DNA from: an uncultured Clostridia bacterium
Lineage (GTDB): Bacteria; Bacillota; Clostridia; TANB77; CAG-508
Reading direction: 5' to 3'
Length of the DNA stretch: 17,023 nt
Assembly: GCA_934120675.1 (NCBI GenBank)
Contig: CAKOUU010000025.1
Location: 1-17,023 of the forward strand
Numbering within the stretch: position 1 is the first letter of the stretch; each line of letters begins with the position of its first letter. Shown in pieces: positions 14,911 through 17,023 of this stretch. The notes beneath the pieces were generated by a model that was not told where the DNA came from, did not search any database, and saw only the letters and a program-made list of their open reading frames with translations. The position numbers were made by a program, and so were the translations under genes.

Positions 14911-15158
14911 ATAATTTGTTTTTTTATTCCATCAACAACAAATCCACAAATAACAAATTCAATTCCCCAGATTAAACTTAATTTAAATAAGATAAATCCA
15001 ATAGTGAAAAGTATAGGTACTGTAAATGAAAAATTATATGTAAGAAGAATTGCAAAAGAAATTATGCAAATAAAAAAACAGAATTTTAAACCATAATTCA
15101 TAATTAGTTTGGTTAATTTATCTAAATTTTTTAAACTATTAAAAATTAAACTTAACAT
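14907..15158 (-). CDS. Small membrane protein of unknown function
   Basis: This 83-residue protein has an amphipathic N-terminus (SLIFNSLKNLDKLTKLIMNY), two strongly hydrophobic segments (about 24-41 and 43-70) and a short C-terminal tail, VDGIKKQII. It has no catalytic motif, and I do not recognise a named family. The ATG at 15156-15158 is chosen over the upstream in-frame GTG (15165-15167) because AGGTGAT, which contains that GTG, is well placed as its ribosome-binding site. It converges with gatB and ends inside the shared hairpin. Codon use matches the neighbours. It is probably real but of unknown role. Confidence 0.65.
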   Translation of the reverse strand: MLSLIFNSLKNLDKLTKLIMNYGLKFCFFICIISFAILLTYNFSFTVPILFTIGFILFKLSLIWGIEFVICGFVVDGIKKQII

Positions 15159-15285
15159 AATAATCACCTATATAAATAATAACATTGTAAAATATAAATA
15201 TCAATAGAAATAAATACCATTTTTTTTCTATACTATTTGTTTTACACTGATTGTGATACAAATAAATACTTTTTTTAAAAAACTA

Positions 15286-15314
15286 TTGAAAAAAAGATAG
15301 AAGTTTGAGATAAT
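15286..15314 (+). promoter_or_regulatory. Promoter of the coiled-coil gene
   Basis: TTGAAA (15286-15291), 17 nt, GATAAT (15309-15314), about 35 nt before the ATG at 15349. The rest of the 15168-15348 spacer is very A/T-rich and shows no other clear element apart from the ribosome-binding site of the divergent gene. Confidence 0.6.
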
Positions 15315-15348
15315 AAATGTAAATTTATAACGAAAGAGGATATGTAAT

Positions 15349-16224
15349 ATGGATTTCGAGAAATTAAAACAATCACTAATTGAAAAAGGTGCAGATTCAA
15401 AAATATTTGAAATGCCTGCAATAAGAGAAAGGTTAGAAAAAATTGTAAACTGTGATATTTTTGTGAATAGTGATGGAACAATTGACTTTGATGGATATCA
15501 TATGGAAAGAGATGAGGAAAAAAATAAATTTTCTTTATAGAAAGTTGAAAATAGTCAAAAGGATGTTCATTATTCAATGGATGATTTCGTTGGTGATCCA
15601 AATGGGTATACTTTATATAAAACGAAAGCAACAAAAATTTCTATAAATGAATATGGTATTGAAGATAAATTACAAGTTAAAGAAGCAGAAGATGTTATGA
15701 AAGCAAAATGGGAAAATATCAAATTTGATAATATTGAATCTCCTGTAAAATATCAAATTGATAGGATAAATGGAAGACTAGAAGAACATGATTTAGAAGC
15801 AAATCGTTACTTTGAGTGTTTAGATAGTGGAAGTTGGAGCATGGATATGTGTTCAAATGAATTGTTGACGTCTAAGCTTTCAGATGGAGAGAAAAAAGAA
15901 GAAGTAAGATATACTATTACAAATTTTGAAAAAAACATGAGTGAATATGTAAAAAAATATCCTAATCTTGAAGAATATTATGAAAAAAGAAAAGAAGAAT
16001 TATTAGACTGTATAGATGCTAAATATAATAAAATTAATGATGAAAATAATACGTTGAGAGATAATAATGAAAAATTACAAAAAATGTTGAAAAAATCATT
16101 AGGTTTTGCTGAAAAAGTTAGAAACAGTGTTGTTGGAAAGATATTTTTTGGAAAAAGTGCTAATGAGGTTTTAGGTGATAGTAATAAAGATGTCAAATTA
16201 TTAGATGATGGAGAAGAAAGATAA
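15349..16224 (+). pseudogene. Unknown coiled-coil protein interrupted by an in-frame TAG
   Basis: The reading frame from ATG 15349 (AGAGGAT upstream) runs 63 codons to TAG at 15538-15540. It then continues in the same frame for 227 more codons to TAA at 16222-16224, with uniform codon use throughout. The full product would be about 291 residues. It is acidic and hydrophilic, with no signal peptide or membrane segment. A charged helical region (about 190-245) ends in a likely coiled coil (NDENNTLRDNNEKLQKML). I recognise no family. TAG is an ordinary stop elsewhere here (flippase, aspS), so a nonsense mutation or sequencing error is more likely than recoding. The downstream part has an ATG at 15577 but no strong ribosome-binding site. 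Confidence 0.65.
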
Positions 16225-16234
16225 ATTTTAAATA

Positions 16235-16304
16235 TTTGTTTTGAAATAAAAAAGAATTTCTATATATATTTTATATAGAAATTCTTTTTCTGTTTCAAAA
16301 CAAA
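16235..16304. terminator. Bidirectional terminator between convergent genes
   Basis: An inner perfect 18-bp stem (16249-16266 with 16272-16289, 5-nt loop) continues, after a small internal loop, into a 12-bp outer stem (16235-16246 with 16293-16304). The inner stem is A-rich at its base on the left and U-rich on the right. It lies between the coiled-coil gene (ends 16224, plus) and rpsT (ends 16331, minus) and can serve both. Confidence 0.85.
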
Positions 16305-16330
16305 AACTATGCATAATTTTCATTTTTTGC

Positions 16331-16597
16331 TTAAGCATTAGCTGCATTTAATTTTTTTGATAAACTAGATTTTTTTCTAGCTGCTGTGTTTTTAACAATA
16401 ACACCTTTTGTACAAGCTTGGTCGATTTTTTTTGTAGCCTCTGAGAATAATGTTTTTGCTTCTTCCATGTTTCCAGCTTCAATAGCTTGTTCGAATTTTT
16501 TAACAGCTGTTTTATAAGCAGATTTTATCATATTATTTCTTAAAGTTTTCTTTTCAATTACTTTAACTCTCTTTTTTGCTGATTTAATATTTGGCAT
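16331..16597 (-). CDS. rpsT: 30S ribosomal protein S20 (bS20)
   Basis: This 88-residue, strongly basic helical protein is a complete S20. The N-terminal PNIKSAKKRVKVIEKKTLRN block and the C-terminal GVIVKNTAARKKSSLSKKLN block are diagnostic. S20 binds the 5' domain and helix 44 of 16S rRNA. The ATG follows AGGAGG by 10 nt. It is transcribed on the minus strand from a promoter at 16643-16671, apparently separate from the small gene upstream. A strong convergent terminator lies downstream. Confidence 0.98.
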   Translation of the reverse strand: MPNIKSAKKRVKVIEKKTLRNNMIKSAYKTAVKKFEQAIEAGNMEEAKTLFSEATKKIDQACTKGVIVKNTAARKKSSLSKKLNAANA

Positions 16598-16642
16598 GTG
16601 TTTTGCACCTCCTCTTAGTCTATTTTCATTATAACATTGTCT

Positions 16643-16671
16643 ATTTTACCATAGATTTCCGGTTTTGGCAA
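16643..16671 (-). promoter_or_regulatory. Promoter of rpsT
   Basis: Minus-strand TTGCCA (16666-16671), 17 nt, TAAAAT (16643-16648). A TATAAT (16628-16633) slightly downstream lacks a good -35 box and may be an alternative -10. Confidence 0.6.
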
Positions 16672-16686
16672 GAGATTTACAGAAAA

Positions 16687-16863
16687 TTATTTTTTTTCAA
16701 TATCTTTTTTAACTTTTTTATGTTCTTCTGGTATTACAATATTTTTTGGTTTATCATCGCTTGATTTAGGTTTTCCAGAATTTAGATGATCATATACATT
16801 TGAAATATCTAAATTTGAACCATCACCATCAATTATTTCAATTTTCTTTTTTTCTTCACTCAT
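16687..16863 (-). CDS. 58-residue charged protein of unknown function
   Basis: The protein starts MSEEKKKIEIIDGDG, continues LDISNVYDHLNSGKP, and ends in an alternating Lys/Glu tail (VIPEEHKKVKKDIEKK). It looks largely unstructured apart from the hydrophobic IEIID and VYDHL patches, with no membrane segment. The ATG at 16861-16863 is preferred because GGAGGT lies 8 nt upstream; a farther in-frame ATG (16876-16878) overlaps that ribosome-binding site. It precedes rpsT on the same strand with an 89-nt gap containing the rpsT promoter. I have no functional assignment, though its good start signals argue that it is a real gene. Confidence 0.65.
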   Translation of the reverse strand: MSEEKKKIEIIDGDGSNLDISNVYDHLNSGKPKSSDDKPKNIVIPEEHKKVKKDIEKK

Positions 16864-16892
16864 AAGAAATACCTCCATAAATTATTAAATAG

Positions 16893-16921
16893 ATAATAAC
16901 ATAAAAAAAGTAATTAATCAA
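16893..16921 (-). promoter_or_regulatory. Promoter of the 58-residue protein gene
   Basis: Minus-strand TTGATT (16916-16921), 17 nt, TATTAT (16893-16898), about 30 nt before the ATG. Confidence 0.5.
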
Positions 16922-16943
16922 CAAAAATTTTATTATAGATGAA

Positions 16944-17008
16944 AATTGTAGTGTTACAATTGATGTGAAACAAAAAATATAGAAAAAAAGTGATTCAAGT
17001 AGTATAAT
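16944..17008 (+). promoter_or_regulatory. Possible rightward promoter with upstream inverted repeat
   Basis: A 7-bp perfect inverted repeat (16944-16950 with 16955-16961, GTGT between) is followed by TATAAT at 17003-17008. The matching -35 (TAGAAA, 16980-16985) is weak. It would drive a gene beyond the right edge; the repeat could be an activator or repressor site. Confidence 0.3.
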
Positions 17009-17023
17009 TGAATTGTCAAAATA

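Noticed and set aside
15538..15540. Genetic-code change with TAG read as an amino acid
   Set aside because: TAG ends the flippase, first exporter and aspS genes at the expected lengths, so it is a normal stop in this genome.
17014..17019. TTGACA on the minus strand at the right edge
   Set aside because: No -10-like hexamer lies at 16-19 nt spacing; the sequence there reads GAATCA.

Overview
The window reads as chromosomal DNA of a low-GC, Clostridia-like Bacillota (Firmicutes). The grounds are strongly A/T-biased third codon positions, almost exclusive use of AGA for arginine, strong GGAGG ribosome-binding sites, a T-box leader, a SpoVB/YtgP-type flippase, GatCAB transamidation genes and intrinsic U-tract terminators. 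Several promoters fit the same sigma-A pattern (TTGACA-like, 17-18 nt spacer, TAAAAT/TATAAT-like). I cannot assign a genus.

Layout: (1) 1-340 holds the 3' end of an unknown gene and a decayed SGNH-hydrolase tail, closed by a terminator. (2) 440-1540, minus strand, is the rplM-rpsI operon with a clear promoter, a structured leader and a terminator. (3) 1606-2910, minus strand, is a single-gene unit for an unusual ClpX-like AAA+ unfoldase without the zinc-binding domain. (4) 2938-5279, plus strand, has a SpoVB/MurJ-type lipid-linked flippase and then an HU protein with its own terminator. (5) 5287-8728, plus strand, is a two-gene heterodimeric ABC exporter under a promoter overlapped by a palindromic operator; the second half-transporter is frameshifted twice. 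(6) 8736-14853, plus strand, is a translation-supply cluster: T-box leader, aspS, gatC, a HAD-type nucleotidase, gatA, gatB. (7) 14850-17023 has a small membrane protein (minus), a coiled-coil protein of unknown function broken by an in-frame amber codon (plus), rpsT and a 58-residue acidic/basic protein (both minus), and a possible outward promoter at the edge.

How the genes relate: AspRS charges tRNA-Asp (and perhaps tRNA-Asn), and GatCAB converts misacylated Glu-tRNA-Gln and/or Asp-tRNA-Asn to the amide forms. Putting both under a T-box links their supply to tRNA charging. The ABC pair has complementary active-site defects, as in asymmetric exporters with one working ATP site, but the partner carrying the catalytic Glu and His is disrupted here.

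The most distinctive non-genic feature is a family of long inverted repeats built on a nested palindrome (ACCAAT-GGGGACGTT-...-ATTGGT). Three copies lie in this window: in the flippase leader, between the T-box terminator and aspS, and between the convergent gatB and membrane-protein genes. A different palindrome supplies the last codons of the nucleotidase gene. These look like REP-type mobile palindromes; no transposase for them is visible here. I saw no CRISPR array, rRNA, tRNA or insertion sequence.
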